This document shows, one piece after another, positions 1 to 8,422 of a stretch of DNA of 64,000 nt. The position numbers and the translations under genes were made by a program. This stretch comes from Luteococcus sp038433135. GTDB lineage: Bacteria; Actinomycetota; Actinomycetes; Propionibacteriales; Propionibacteriaceae. Location of the stretch: positions 1 through 64,000 of the forward strand of contig NZ_JBCDMV010000009.1 in the NCBI RefSeq assembly GCF_038433135.1. Direction: 5' to 3'. Under the pieces are notes generated by a model, which saw only the letters and a list, made by a program, of their open reading frames with translations, was not told the DNA's origin and ran no database searches. Within the stretch, counting starts at the first letter, position 1, and the number at the start of each line of letters is the position of its first letter.

Positions 1-754
1 AGGCGCTGTCCATCGCAGAACCCCCCACATCACCGTCGTGGGTGGCCACCCACGACCACTGCGGACGGGCAGCCCGGCGCCGCATCGAGTGTTCCCACGC
101 GGCGGACGAGACACGGTGCACCCCGGGGACGTCGGCGAAGGCCTCATTGTGTGCCAGCCGGACGGCCTCACTCAGCTCCGGATGATAGGGCTGCAGCTGG
201 ATCCCGTCGGTGCTCGGCATGGTCGGGATGGTGCGGTGCCCGTACTCGTCCTCGAAACCCCGGTGCATGTCGAAGTACCAGCGCCGGGCGGTGAACCCAC
301 CCTGCTCCATCAGATGCCCGTGGGCACCCGCCTTCTCATCCACATAGCGGGTCAGCAGCACCCGACGGCCCAGTTCGGGATGTGTGACAAGTGTCTCGTC
401 GAACCACTCCTGGGCCCGCGCAACCTGCCACTCCAGGAGCCGCCGGCCCAATTGCTGGTGTCGCCAGGCCGGGTGCACGCCGCCATCCAGCCAGACCTGG
501 GGCTCACCGACGTCGAGCCCGCGAATGTGGTTCCAGCCGTAGGCGACGATGGTGCCGCCCTTGTCCCGCCCCACGACGGCATCGGCGGACGGATCCGCCC
601 CGGGTGCGCTGTAGTACTCCTCCAGCTCGGTCAGCCCCAGGCGCTCGACCGGGTCGTCGAAGTACTCGATCGCAGTTCGCAGTTCCGCGAGCTGGTCGAG
701 GTCCTCGGCTTGCAGGGCGGTCCATTCCAGGCTGCCCTCGACGAAGGGATCCAC
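1..754 (-). CDS. GNAT family N-acetyltransferase (two tandem GNAT-like halves, 3' end outside window)
   Basis: The frame is open from a GTG at 754 to the window edge, giving at least 251 residues, so the C-terminus is missing. A classic GNAT acetyl-CoA motif (GVHPAWRHQQLGRRLLEW) lies near residues 92-109. A second domain seems to begin near residue 185 (GIQLQPYHPELSEAVRLAHN), as in two-domain actinobacterial GNATs of the mycothiol-synthase type. It should therefore transfer an acetyl group from acetyl-CoA to an amine, but the substrate cannot be told. It starts 8 nt after the stop of the reductase/HAD gene and is probably the last gene of the his transcript. The GTG was chosen because the upstream gene stops immediately before it. 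I do not call it MshD, because the general fold is all that can be seen. Confidence 0.8.
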   Translation of the reverse strand, partial: MDPFVEGSLEWTALQAEDLDQLAELRTAIEYFDDPVERLGLTELEEYYSAPGADPSADAVVGRDKGGTIVAYGWNHIRGLDVGEPQVWLDGGVHPAWRHQQLGRRLLEWQVARAQEWFDETLVTHPELGRRVLLTRYVDEKAGAHGHLMEQGGFTARRWYFDMHRGFEDEYGHRTIPTMPSTDGIQLQPYHPELSEAVRLAHNEAFADVPGVHRVSSAAWEHSMRRRAARPQWSWVATHDGDVGGSAMDSA

Positions 755-762
755 GTCGCCGG

Positions 763-3084
763 TCAGCGCCCGACGTTCTCGGCGCGACGAGGCAGCTTCC
801 AGCGCTGGATGGATCGGCTGGAATGCCAGTCGACCACGCTCCAACCGCCCTTGCGGGCGGCGCGCAGCAGGCCCACGTCGGGCTGCACCGCCACCGGATT
901 GCCGACGGTGTTCAGCATCGGCAGGTCCACATGGCTGTCGGCATAGGCGTAGCACGTGTCCAGGTCGATCTGGTGCTGGGCCGCGTAGTGCTTCAGCCAC
1001 GCGGAGCGGGACTCGCCCACCATCGGCGGCGAGGTGAGGAAGCCGGTGCACACGCCGTTCGCGTCGGTGGCCAGTTCGGCGGCGATGATCACGTCGAACA
1101 GGTCCTCCAGCGGCCGGGTCAAGGGCCGGATCACGCCGGTCATCAGGATGGTGGTGTGTCCGGCGTCACGGTGCTCCTGGATCCGGGCCAGGGCGTCGGG
1201 CGAGAGGCGATCCTTCACGAAGGGTGCCATCTGTTCGTCGACGTAGGCCTCCAGCCCGCTCATCTCCATCCCCGCATAGCGCCGGTAGATGGATCGCAGG
1301 AAGGTGGCACGGTCACGTCGATCGGCACCCAGGTAGCCGGGCAGTGAGGCGGCGACCTCGGTCAGCTCCCGCACCCGCCCCACCGGGGACAGGTTGGGCA
1401 ACCGGGCCCACAGGTAGGTCTCCACCACATTGGTGTCCATCACGGTGCCGTCCAGGTCGAAGGCGGCCAGCACCGTGCCCGGCTCGGCGGGCTTGAGCTC
1501 CTTGTAGGTGCTGGAACGCTTGCCGCGACGGTTGCGCAGCGCCTCCAGCCGGCGCACCGGATCGGTGATCGCCGGGGTGTGGATCTCCATCATGTAGGTC
1601 CGCCAGTCCACCGCCGAGGTGTCGAAGGCGAAGGAGGCGACGTCGTCGGGGTGCAGCGAATTGTGCAACGCCATGGTGCAGTCGTCGACGAAGTGCACCT
1701 GCGACTGCAGGTATTCCCCGTAGAGGCTGAGGTAACGGCGCAGGAAGCTGAGGCTCTTGCCCTGCTTGTCCAGCGCGGTGGCCGCCTGCCGGGTGTACTT
1801 TCCGCGCGGCGCCCAGCTGAGCGCGCGGTTGCCGACCTTGTGCGCCTTCTCGGCGACATTGAGGAAGCGCTCCACCGGCTGCTCACCGGGGAACTTCCAG
1901 GTGGCCAGCGGCGCGACCGTTCCGTCGGAGCGGGTGTAGGGGTGCTGGCTGAAGTACTCCCGGATGTACTCGTAGATCTCCCGGAAGGTCATCGGGTTCC
2001 GGGCACCGGTGGAGCAGTGGTAGAACTCCGGCTGCCCGATCTGCGGCTCGGTCGCGCAGACCGCGACGATGGCATTCACCACGTGGTCACACGGCACGAT
2101 GTCCAGCGCCGCATCGGGTGAGGCCGGAAACTCCTTCAACTGTCCCTTGCCATAGGCCAGGATGATCGGATCGGCCATCTTGAAACCCTCGATCCACCCC
2201 GGGTAAGGGTGCACCAGACTGGACTCCACGATGGCGGGCCGCACGATCGAGACCTTGATGTCCTTGCCCAGGTCAGCGACGACCCGCTCCCCCATCGCCT
2301 TGGCGAAGGTGTACACGTCGGTCCAGCCCAGCGAGCGGGCGCGCTCGGTGCCCGCCTCCACCAACTTGGCCTTCACCCATTCCTGACGGCGACGCTCGGT
2401 GTCCTCCGCCGTGGTCAGGAAGCCGGCCTGCCGGTGTTCCCGCTCGGCCTGCTTGCGCAGCTCGGCCAGCTGTTCCGAGGTACGGCTCTGCGCCTCCACC
2501 AGCTCGCCCATGGCCAACGCCTGCTCGGTCTCCACCCGGTAGTCGACGTCGTGCTCGTGCGCCGCCTCGGGGATCGCGCCCCGGCGCCGCCCCGCCGTGT
2601 AGGCGGTGGAGATGTGCACATAGTGCGGGATCCTCACCAGACTGCCCTGTTCGTCGCTGCAGGCCCTCAGCATGGCCTGCATCAGCGCCTGGGTGCCCAG
2701 CACATTGGTCTTGAAGGCCGAGTCGATCGGCGGGTCGAAGCTGACATCACCGGCGCAGTGGATCACCACGTCCAGGTCCCGCGGCAGCTCGGGCACATTG
2801 GGCAGGTCGCCGGAGAGCACGTCGACGCGGGCATCACAGAGAGCCTCGGCACCACCCGCCGCCGTCGCCAGATCCTTGAAGATCGGCTTCTTGAGCAGGC
2901 TCACCACCCGATCCCGCGCGGTCACCGACCCCTTGGGCCGCACCAGCACCACGGCACGGGTGTCCGGCAGCTCGGTCAGGATCTTCCACAGGATCTGTTC
3001 ACCGATGAAACCGGTCACACCGGTCATCACGATCTTCTTGCTGGCCAGCTCGTCCTTCAATCGGCCGTGCAGCAGCGCCGTCAT
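763..3084 (-). CDS. Fused NAD(P)-dependent reductase (SDR/FAR-like) and HAD-IB phosphatase
   Basis: This 773-residue protein joins two enzymes. Residues 1 to about 500 form an extended SDR of the fatty-acyl/thioester reductase type, with a nucleotide-binding TGVTGFIG (21-28), an active-site YTFAK (YxxxK, near 257) and a GxRNPMTF stretch typical of that branch. Residues from about 535 are a HAD subfamily IB phosphatase with FDLDGT near 541, LMTGV as motif II and YADSHVDLPML as motif IV. The family is known in actinobacteria and is thought to act on lipid or acyl substrates, but no reaction can be assigned here. The ATG overlaps the priA stop by 4 nt (ATGA), so translation is coupled to histidine genes. 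It sits where hisF is usually found, which is odd. Confidence 0.85.
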   Translation of the reverse strand: MTALLHGRLKDELASKKIVMTGVTGFIGEQILWKILTELPDTRAVVLVRPKGSVTARDRVVSLLKKPIFKDLATAAGGAEALCDARVDVLSGDLPNVPELPRDLDVVIHCAGDVSFDPPIDSAFKTNVLGTQALMQAMLRACSDEQGSLVRIPHYVHISTAYTAGRRRGAIPEAAHEHDVDYRVETEQALAMGELVEAQSRTSEQLAELRKQAEREHRQAGFLTTAEDTERRRQEWVKAKLVEAGTERARSLGWTDVYTFAKAMGERVVADLGKDIKVSIVRPAIVESSLVHPYPGWIEGFKMADPIILAYGKGQLKEFPASPDAALDIVPCDHVVNAIVAVCATEPQIGQPEFYHCSTGARNPMTFREIYEYIREYFSQHPYTRSDGTVAPLATWKFPGEQPVERFLNVAEKAHKVGNRALSWAPRGKYTRQAATALDKQGKSLSFLRRYLSLYGEYLQSQVHFVDDCTMALHNSLHPDDVASFAFDTSAVDWRTYMMEIHTPAITDPVRRLEALRNRRGKRSSTYKELKPAEPGTVLAAFDLDGTVMDTNVVETYLWARLPNLSPVGRVRELTEVAASLPGYLGADRRDRATFLRSIYRRYAGMEMSGLEAYVDEQMAPFVKDRLSPDALARIQEHRDAGHTTILMTGVIRPLTRPLEDLFDVIIAAELATDANGVCTGFLTSPPMVGESRSAWLKHYAAQHQIDLDTCYAYADSHVDLPMLNTVGNPVAVQPDVGLLRAARKGGWSVVDWHSSRSIQRWKLPRRAENVGR

Positions 3085-3818
3085 CGGGCGTCCTCACCCT
3101 TGGCGGCGGCCAGGGCCTCGGGCAGCGTGAAGTTGCCCACGTACAGGGCCGTGCCGACGATGGCACCCTCCACGCCGATCGGCACCAGGCCGCGCAGCTG
3201 GCGCAGGTCATCCAGGGTGGAGATGCCACCGCTGGCCACCACGGCGGCCTCGGTGCGGGCACAGACCTGGCCCAGCAGTTCCAGATTGGGGCCGGTCAGC
3301 ATGCCGTCGCTGGCCACGTCGGTGACGACATAGCGGGCACAGCCGGCGGCGTTCAGCCGCTCGACGGTCTCGAACAGGTCCCCACCCTCGGTGGTCCAGC
3401 CGCGGGCCGCCAACCGCGTGCCCTTCACGTCCAGACCGATCGCCACCCGGTCACCGTGGGTCTTGATGATCTGCTCACACCATTCCGGGTTCTCCAGGGC
3501 GGCGGTGCCGACATTCACCCGTCGGGCACCGGCGGCCAGTGCCCGCTCCAGGCTGGCGTCGTCGCGGATGCCGCCGGACATCTCCACATTGATGTGCAGT
3601 TCGTCGACGATCCGGGCCAACACCTCGTAATTGCTGCCGCGGCCAAAGGCCGCGTCCAGATCCACCAGGTGGATCCACTCGGCTCCCTGACTCTGCCAAC
3701 GGCGGGCAGCCTCGAGCGGGTCTCCGAAGACCTTCTCGGAGCCGGCCACTCCCTGGACAAGCTGCACGGCCTGCCCGTTCTGGACGTCAACGGCGGGAAG
3801 CAGAACAAGAGAATTCAC
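3081..3818 (-). CDS. priA: Bifunctional phosphoribosyl isomerase A (HisA/TrpF activities)
   Basis: This 245-residue TIM barrel should isomerise ProFAR in histidine synthesis and, as PriA, also PRA in tryptophan synthesis. The catalytic pair corresponds to Asp11 (LLPAVDV) and about Asp171 (TDVASDG). The phosphate-binding loop reads SGGIRDD. The PriA-specific RGW (139-141) before GGDLFETVERL is present and supports PriA over plain HisA. The absence of trpF from the trp operon in this window agrees with that. Position 19, Arg in the mycobacterial enzyme as I recall it, is Gln here (AVQLVQG). It follows hisH by 9 nt and overlaps the next gene by 4 nt, so it belongs to the his transcript. Confidence 0.93.
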   Translation of the reverse strand: MNSLVLLPAVDVQNGQAVQLVQGVAGSEKVFGDPLEAARRWQSQGAEWIHLVDLDAAFGRGSNYEVLARIVDELHINVEMSGGIRDDASLERALAAGARRVNVGTAALENPEWCEQIIKTHGDRVAIGLDVKGTRLAARGWTTEGGDLFETVERLNAAGCARYVVTDVASDGMLTGPNLELLGQVCARTEAAVVASGGISTLDDLRQLRGLVPIGVEGAIVGTALYVGNFTLPEALAAAKGEDAR

Positions 3819-3827
3819 GACTGAACC

Positions 3828-4451
3828 CTAGCCCATCGAAGCGTTGTCACCGTGTGACAACCAGTTGGTCAGCAGTTGTGCCCCGGCGGCACCCGACTTC
3901 TCGGGGTGGAACTGGGTGCTCGACACCACACCGCGCTCGACGGCGGCGACGAAGCGATCCCCGCCATGTTCCGCCCAGGTGACCAGCGCGTCACCGGGGG
4001 CGGCGTGCACGCCATAGGAGTGCACGAAGTAGAACCGCTCATCGGCCAGCCCGGCGAAGAGCCGACTGCCGTCGGGCACCGCCACCGTGTTCCACCCCAT
4101 GTGCGGCAGGCGCTCGGCGTTCAGCTGCTCCACGGTGCCGTCGAAGACCCCCAGACCCGCCGCAGCACGGCCGTGTTCCGCGCCATCACCAAACAGGATC
4201 TGGTGGCCGACGCAGATCCCCAGCAACGGCTTGCCCTGCTCGATCCAGCCGGCGATCAGCTCGTCTCCCCCGACGGCCCGCAAGCCCTCCATGCAGGCGG
4301 CGAAGGCCCCCACCCCGGGCACCAACAACTGGTCGCAACGGCGCAGCGCGTCGTGGTCGCTGCTGAGCAGCACGTCGCCGCCCGCGGCCTCCAGTGCACG
4401 GCAGGCCGAGTGCAGGTTCCCCGAGCCATAGTCCAGCACGCCGACTTTCAC
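3828..4451 (-). CDS. hisH: Imidazole glycerol phosphate synthase glutaminase subunit HisH
   Basis: This 207-residue class I glutamine amidotransferase supplies ammonia to HisF for making imidazole glycerol phosphate and AICAR. The nucleophile Cys lies in GICVGHQILF, and the His-Glu pair is in STQFHPEKSG. DYGSGNLHS at the N-terminus is a family signature. The GTG at 4451 was chosen because homology starts at VKVGVLDYGSGN; the frame runs further upstream only through hisB in another phase. No good Shine-Dalgarno precedes it, so it may depend on coupling to hisB, which ends 32 nt upstream. HisF, its obligate partner, is not in this window. Confidence 0.92.
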   Translation of the reverse strand: MKVGVLDYGSGNLHSACRALEAAGGDVLLSSDHDALRRCDQLLVPGVGAFAACMEGLRAVGGDELIAGWIEQGKPLLGICVGHQILFGDGAEHGRAAAGLGVFDGTVEQLNAERLPHMGWNTVAVPDGSRLFAGLADERFYFVHSYGVHAAPGDALVTWAEHGGDRFVAAVERGVVSSTQFHPEKSGAAGAQLLTNWLSHGDNASMG

Positions 4452-4483
4452 CAGGCGAGGGTGGCGACCGCAAGGGTGAGCGG

Positions 4484-5092
4484 TCACAGCGCGCCCTTGG
4501 TGCTGGGGATGCCCTGCACCCGCGGGTCCGGTGCCACGGCGGTGCGCAGCGCCCGGGCGAGGGCCTTGAACTCGGCCTCGACGATGTGGTGCGGATCCCG
4601 CCCGGCCAGCAAGCGCAGGTGGATGCACAGCCCCGCATTGAGCGCCAACGATTCGAAGACGTGGTAGGTCATCGAGCCGGCATAGGGCACCCCGGAGCCG
4701 CCGATCAGGGCGTAGACCTGGCCATCCGGTTCCCCGGTGCAGACGCAGTAGGGCCGGCCGGCCACATCCACCACGCACTGGGCCAGGGCCTCGTCCAGCG
4801 GCACCATCGCGTCGCCGTAGCGAGTGATGCCCGACTTGTCGCCCAGCGCCTGCTTGATCGCCTGGCCGAGCGCGATCGCCGTGTCCTCGACGCTGTGGTG
4901 GCCGTCGATGTGCGCGTCGCCGGTGCAGCTGATCGTCATGTCGATGCCGGAGTGCTTGCTCAACGCGGTGAGCATGTGGTCGTAGAAGCCGACGCCGGTG
5001 CTGATCTGGCTGCTGCCGGTGCCGTCCAGGTTGATGCTGACGCTGATGGTGGATTCGCTGGTGGTGCGCTCCACGGTGGCGGTGCGGCTCAT
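4484..5092 (-). CDS. hisB: Imidazoleglycerol-phosphate dehydratase
   Basis: This 202-residue manganese enzyme dehydrates imidazole glycerol phosphate to imidazole acetol phosphate. Both halves of the pseudo-repeat are visible: GVGFYDHMLTALSKHS with HIDGHHSVEDTAIALG, and later the MTYHVFESLALNAGLCIHL region. The HHxxED-type metal ligands are intact and the length is normal for the monofunctional enzyme; there is no fused phosphatase as in enterobacteria. The ATG overlaps the hisC stop by 4 nt, so it is translated in step with hisC in the his operon. Confidence 0.96.
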   Translation of the reverse strand: MSRTATVERTTSESTISVSINLDGTGSSQISTGVGFYDHMLTALSKHSGIDMTISCTGDAHIDGHHSVEDTAIALGQAIKQALGDKSGITRYGDAMVPLDEALAQCVVDVAGRPYCVCTGEPDGQVYALIGGSGVPYAGSMTYHVFESLALNAGLCIHLRLLAGRDPHHIVEAEFKALARALRTAVAPDPRVQGIPSTKGAL

Positions 5093-6216
5093 GCGGACTC
5101 CTTGATGGTGGGCAGGATCTCGGTCAGGGCGGCGCGGAAGGCGGCCATCTCCTGTGGCGTTCCGGCGGAGACCCGCAGGTAGCCATCGGGGCCCGTCTCG
5201 CGGATCAGGACGCCCCGCTCCAGCAGGAGCTGCCAGACCTCATGCCGGTCGGCGAAGCGGCCGAAGAGGCAGAAATTCGCCTGGCTGGGCACCACGTCCA
5301 GGCCCTGTTCCCGCAGCCACTGCTGCAACTGCTGGCACTGGTCGCGCAGATCATCAACCCGCTGCAACATCTCGTCCGCATGGGCCAGTGCCACCAGCGC
5401 GATCGCCTGCGAGGCGGCCGAGAGGTGGTAGGGCAGCCGGACGATCCGACAGGCATCGACGATGGCCGGGGTGGCGGCAAGGTAGCCCAAACGACCGCCC
5501 GCGTAGGCGAAGGCCTTGCTCATGGTGCGGCTGACCACCAGGTGCTGGTGGCGCGGCAGCAGCGCCAGGGCGGAATCCTCCGGGATCTCGGTGAACTCCT
5601 GGTACGCCTCGTCCACCACCACGATGCAGTCCGGGCGCACCTCGGCCAGTCGGGTGCAGATCTCGTCGATCACGCTCACCGGCGTGGTGGTGCCGGTGGG
5701 GTTGTTCGGAGTGGTGATCAGGATGACGTCGGCCCGGTGTTCCGCCACGGCGGCCAGCACCGCGTCGGCCTCCACCCGGTAGCCCTCGCCGCGGGGCACC
5801 GCCACATAGTTGCTCAGGGTGTTTCGGGCGTATTCGGGGTACATCGAGTAGGTGGGGCTGAAGCCCAGCACCGTGCGGCCCGGGCCGCCGAAGGCCTGCA
5901 GCAGGTGGGTCATCACCTCATTGGACCCATTGGCGGCCCAGATGTTCTCGGCGGCCAGCCCGAAGCCGAGGTAGTCGGCCAGGGCTGTGCGCAGCTCCAG
6001 CGCCTCCCGATCCGGGTAACGGTTGACGGTGCGGGCGGATTCCGCGATCGCCTTGCCCATCTGCTCGCGCACCTTGTCGCTGGGCGGGTACGGGTTCTCG
6101 TTCACGTTGAGCGCCACCGGGACGTCCAGCTGCGGGGCGCCGTAGGGCTCCTGGCCCACCAGTTCGGCACGCAGTGGCAGCTGGTCCAGGGTGATCGGTG
6201 CGACGGGTTCGTTCAT
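5089..6216 (-). CDS. hisC: Histidinol-phosphate aminotransferase
   Basis: This class I/II PLP aminotransferase of 375 residues converts imidazole acetol phosphate to histidinol phosphate with glutamate. The PLP lysine sits in SRTMSKAFAYAGGRLG near residue 230. NVNENPYPPS at the N-terminus and TTPNNPTGT, which contacts the cofactor, are typical. Two starts are possible: GTG at 6219 or ATG at 6216. I chose the ATG because its first base is the last base of the hisD stop (TGATG), the coupling layout also used at lacZ/lacI and gatC/gatA in this window. Confidence 0.95.
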   Translation of the reverse strand: MNEPVAPITLDQLPLRAELVGQEPYGAPQLDVPVALNVNENPYPPSDKVREQMGKAIAESARTVNRYPDREALELRTALADYLGFGLAAENIWAANGSNEVMTHLLQAFGGPGRTVLGFSPTYSMYPEYARNTLSNYVAVPRGEGYRVEADAVLAAVAEHRADVILITTPNNPTGTTTPVSVIDEICTRLAEVRPDCIVVVDEAYQEFTEIPEDSALALLPRHQHLVVSRTMSKAFAYAGGRLGYLAATPAIVDACRIVRLPYHLSAASQAIALVALAHADEMLQRVDDLRDQCQQLQQWLREQGLDVVPSQANFCLFGRFADRHEVWQLLLERGVLIRETGPDGYLRVSAGTPQEMAAFRAALTEILPTIKESA

Positions 6217-7562
6217 CACTGCACCTCACCGTCGACGGGCCGACGCACCGTGATGGCATTGGCATGGCCGGGCAGGTTCTCGGCCAGGGCAAAGGTCTCC
6301 ACCCCGTCGGCCAGCTCCAGCAGCGCCGCCTGGTTGTAGTTGATCACGTGGACGGCGCGCATGAAGCTGCGCACATTGAGCCCCGAGCTGTGGCAGGCGC
6401 AGCCCGCGGTGGGCAGGACGTGGGTGGAACCGGCCGAGTAGTCCCCCAGCGAGACCGGCGAGTAACCACCGACGAAGATCGCGCCGGCATTGCGCACCCG
6501 CGCAGCAACCGCCTCGGGCTCGCGGGTCTGCACCTCCAGGTGCTCGGCGGCGTAGGCGTCGCAGACCAGCAGCCCCTGCTCGATGTCGCGGACCAGCACG
6601 ATGCCGGACTGCTCGCCGGTCAGGGCCGTGTGTACTCGCTCGGCGTGCCGGGTGGCGGCCGCCTGCCGGGCGGTGACCTGCTGCACCGCGTCGGCAAGGG
6701 CGACGGAATCGGTGACCAGCACCGATCCGGCCATCGGGTCGTGCTCGGCCTGGCTGATCAGGTCGGCCGCGACGTGCTCCGGGTTGGCGCTGTCGTCGGC
6801 CAGGACCATGATCTCGGTGGGCCCCGCCTCCGAGTCGATGCCGACCTTGCCGCGCAGCAGCCGCTTGGCAGCGACGACGTAGATGTTGCCGGGGCCGGTG
6901 ACCATGTCCACCCGCTCGCACAGGCCGGGCACACCGTGGGCGAACATCGCGATCGCCTGCGCGCCGCCGACGGCGTAGACCTCGTCGATGCCCAGGATGT
7001 GGCACAGCGCCAGGATGTTGGGGTGCGGCAGGCCGCCGAATTCCGTCTGCGGCGGGCTGGTGACGGCGATTGACTGAACCCCGGCCACCTGCGCCGGCAC
7101 CACATTCATGATCACCGAGCTGGCCAGCGGCGCCAGACCACCGGGCACGTACAGCCCCACCCGACCGACGGGGATGATCCGCTGGGCGACGGTGGCACCG
7201 GGAGCGACGGTGATGCTCGGGGAGGTGCTCTCCTTCTCTGCCAGCTCGCAGACCTGCCGGCGCCGGGTGATCGACTCGTCGAAGGCGGCCCGCAGCTCGG
7301 GATCCAGTTCCCCGGCACACTGCCGGAGGATCTCCACCGGCACCCGCAGATGCTGTGGGGTCACCTTGTCGAACTGTTCGGCGAAGCGCAGCAGTGCGGC
7401 CTCGCCCTCGGCCGCGACCGCATCGCAGATCGGGCGGACCTTCTCCACCGCATGTTCGACGTCGAACGTGGCGCGCGGGACCGCGGCGCGGTAGTCGAAG
7501 GACTCGCCCTCGGCACCGGCGGCTGTCAGGTCAAGAGTTCGCAGAAGTTGGTTCTCAGGCAC
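6216..7562 (-). CDS. hisD: Histidinol dehydrogenase
   Basis: This 448-residue zinc enzyme carries out the last two steps of histidine synthesis, oxidising histidinol to histidine with NAD. Family landmarks are VPGGLAPLASSVIMN, GPGNIYVVAAKR, GPTEIMVLADDSA, the catalytic AEHLEV and a C-terminal TAGCACHSSGL. It is the first gene of the his operon. The GTG start lies 6 nt after a TAGACT hexamer, so the message is probably leaderless. No Shine-Dalgarno can be seen. Confidence 0.96.
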   Translation of the reverse strand: MPENQLLRTLDLTAAGAEGESFDYRAAVPRATFDVEHAVEKVRPICDAVAAEGEAALLRFAEQFDKVTPQHLRVPVEILRQCAGELDPELRAAFDESITRRRQVCELAEKESTSPSITVAPGATVAQRIIPVGRVGLYVPGGLAPLASSVIMNVVPAQVAGVQSIAVTSPPQTEFGGLPHPNILALCHILGIDEVYAVGGAQAIAMFAHGVPGLCERVDMVTGPGNIYVVAAKRLLRGKVGIDSEAGPTEIMVLADDSANPEHVAADLISQAEHDPMAGSVLVTDSVALADAVQQVTARQAAATRHAERVHTALTGEQSGIVLVRDIEQGLLVCDAYAAEHLEVQTREPEAVAARVRNAGAIFVGGYSPVSLGDYSAGSTHVLPTAGCACHSSGLNVRSFMRAVHVINYNQAALLELADGVETFALAENLPGHANAITVRRPVDGEVQ

Positions 7563-7568
7563 GGGCCG

Positions 7569-7574
7569 AGTCTA
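7569..7574 (-). promoter_or_regulatory. -10 element of the his operon (leaderless)
   Basis: On the minus strand TAGACT is followed by 6 nt and then the hisD GTG. In actinobacteria a TAnnnT hexamer at this distance places the transcription start at or next to the start codon. No convincing -35 is seen. The 95-nt gap to the divergent DUF554 gene holds no other clear signal. Confidence 0.55.
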
Positions 7575-7657
7575 GTTTGCGGCCCCGACAGTTTCCGGCG
7601 GCTTCCACCGGCTGGCACGGGCCAGCCCCGGCTGACCTGCTGTGATGGGATGCACGC

Positions 7658-8407
7658 GTGGAATTCCTGCAGCACGGCTTCATCGGCGTCGGCACTGTGG
7701 TCAACATCGTGACGATCCTGCTCGGCTCGGCCGCCGGCCTGGCCCTGGGCGGGCGGCTCTCCGCCCGCACCGCCGCCACCGTCACCGACGGCCTGGGCCT
7801 GGTGGTGCTGGTGATCGCCGCCCTGTCCCTGCGGCCCCTGCTGCAACCCACGCTGAACCAGGCGGTGGGTGATGGTGCGGCGCTGATCGTGATCCTGCTG
7901 GCCCTGATCACCGGCTCGCTGATCGGCTCCTGGCTACGGCTGGAGGAGCGGATGGACGATCTGGGCCGGTGGGTGCGCAGCAAGCTGGGCGCCGACGATT
8001 CGCACCGCTTCGTCGACGGCTTCGTGACCGCGACCCTGGTCTTCTGCGTCGGCCCGCTCTCCATCCTGGGATCGCTCTCCGACGGGCTGGGCCGTGGCGC
8101 AGAACAGCTGCTGGCCAAAGCCGTCCTGGACGGTTTCGCGGCGGTGGCCTTCGCCAGCTCCCTGGGCGTCGGGGTGATGCTGTCCGCCGTCACGGTGGGC
8201 CTCTACCAGGGAACGCTCACCCTGCTCGGCTTCCTGCTGGGCGACGTCCTGCCGCCCGCCCAGATCGACGCGCTGACCGTGGCCGGGGGCCTGGTGTTGA
8301 TGGCCCTGTCCATCCGGCTGATGGGGCTCAAGCCGATGCGGGTGGCCGACATGCTGCCCGCCCTGGTCTGTGCACCGCTGTTCGTCTGGTTGATCCAACT
8401 GTTCTGA
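7658..8407 (+). CDS. DUF554 family membrane protein
   Basis: This is a 249-residue, very hydrophobic protein with about six or seven membrane segments. It matches the DUF554 family (YdfK/YqgA type), including the GxxVNxxxxLxGxxxG pattern at the N-terminus (GVGTVVNIVTILLGSAAG) and the family stretch VDGFVTATLVFCVGPLSILG. The biochemical role of the family is unknown. It is divergent from the his operon and is followed 15 nt later by ybaK on the same strand. The GTG at 7658 lacks a strong ribosome binding site. Confidence 0.85.
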   Translation: MEFLQHGFIGVGTVVNIVTILLGSAAGLALGGRLSARTAATVTDGLGLVVLVIAALSLRPLLQPTLNQAVGDGAALIVILLALITGSLIGSWLRLEERMDDLGRWVRSKLGADDSHRFVDGFVTATLVFCVGPLSILGSLSDGLGRGAEQLLAKAVLDGFAAVAFASSLGVGVMLSAVTVGLYQGTLTLLGFLLGDVLPPAQIDALTVAGGLVLMALSIRLMGLKPMRVADMLPALVCAPLFVWLIQLF

Positions 8408-8422
8408 AAGGACTGTCTGCCC

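Noticed and set aside
38..946. Plus-strand frame of about 300 codons at the window start
   Set aside because: The minus strand shows a GNAT motif and continues the his operon. The plus frame has no recognisable domain.
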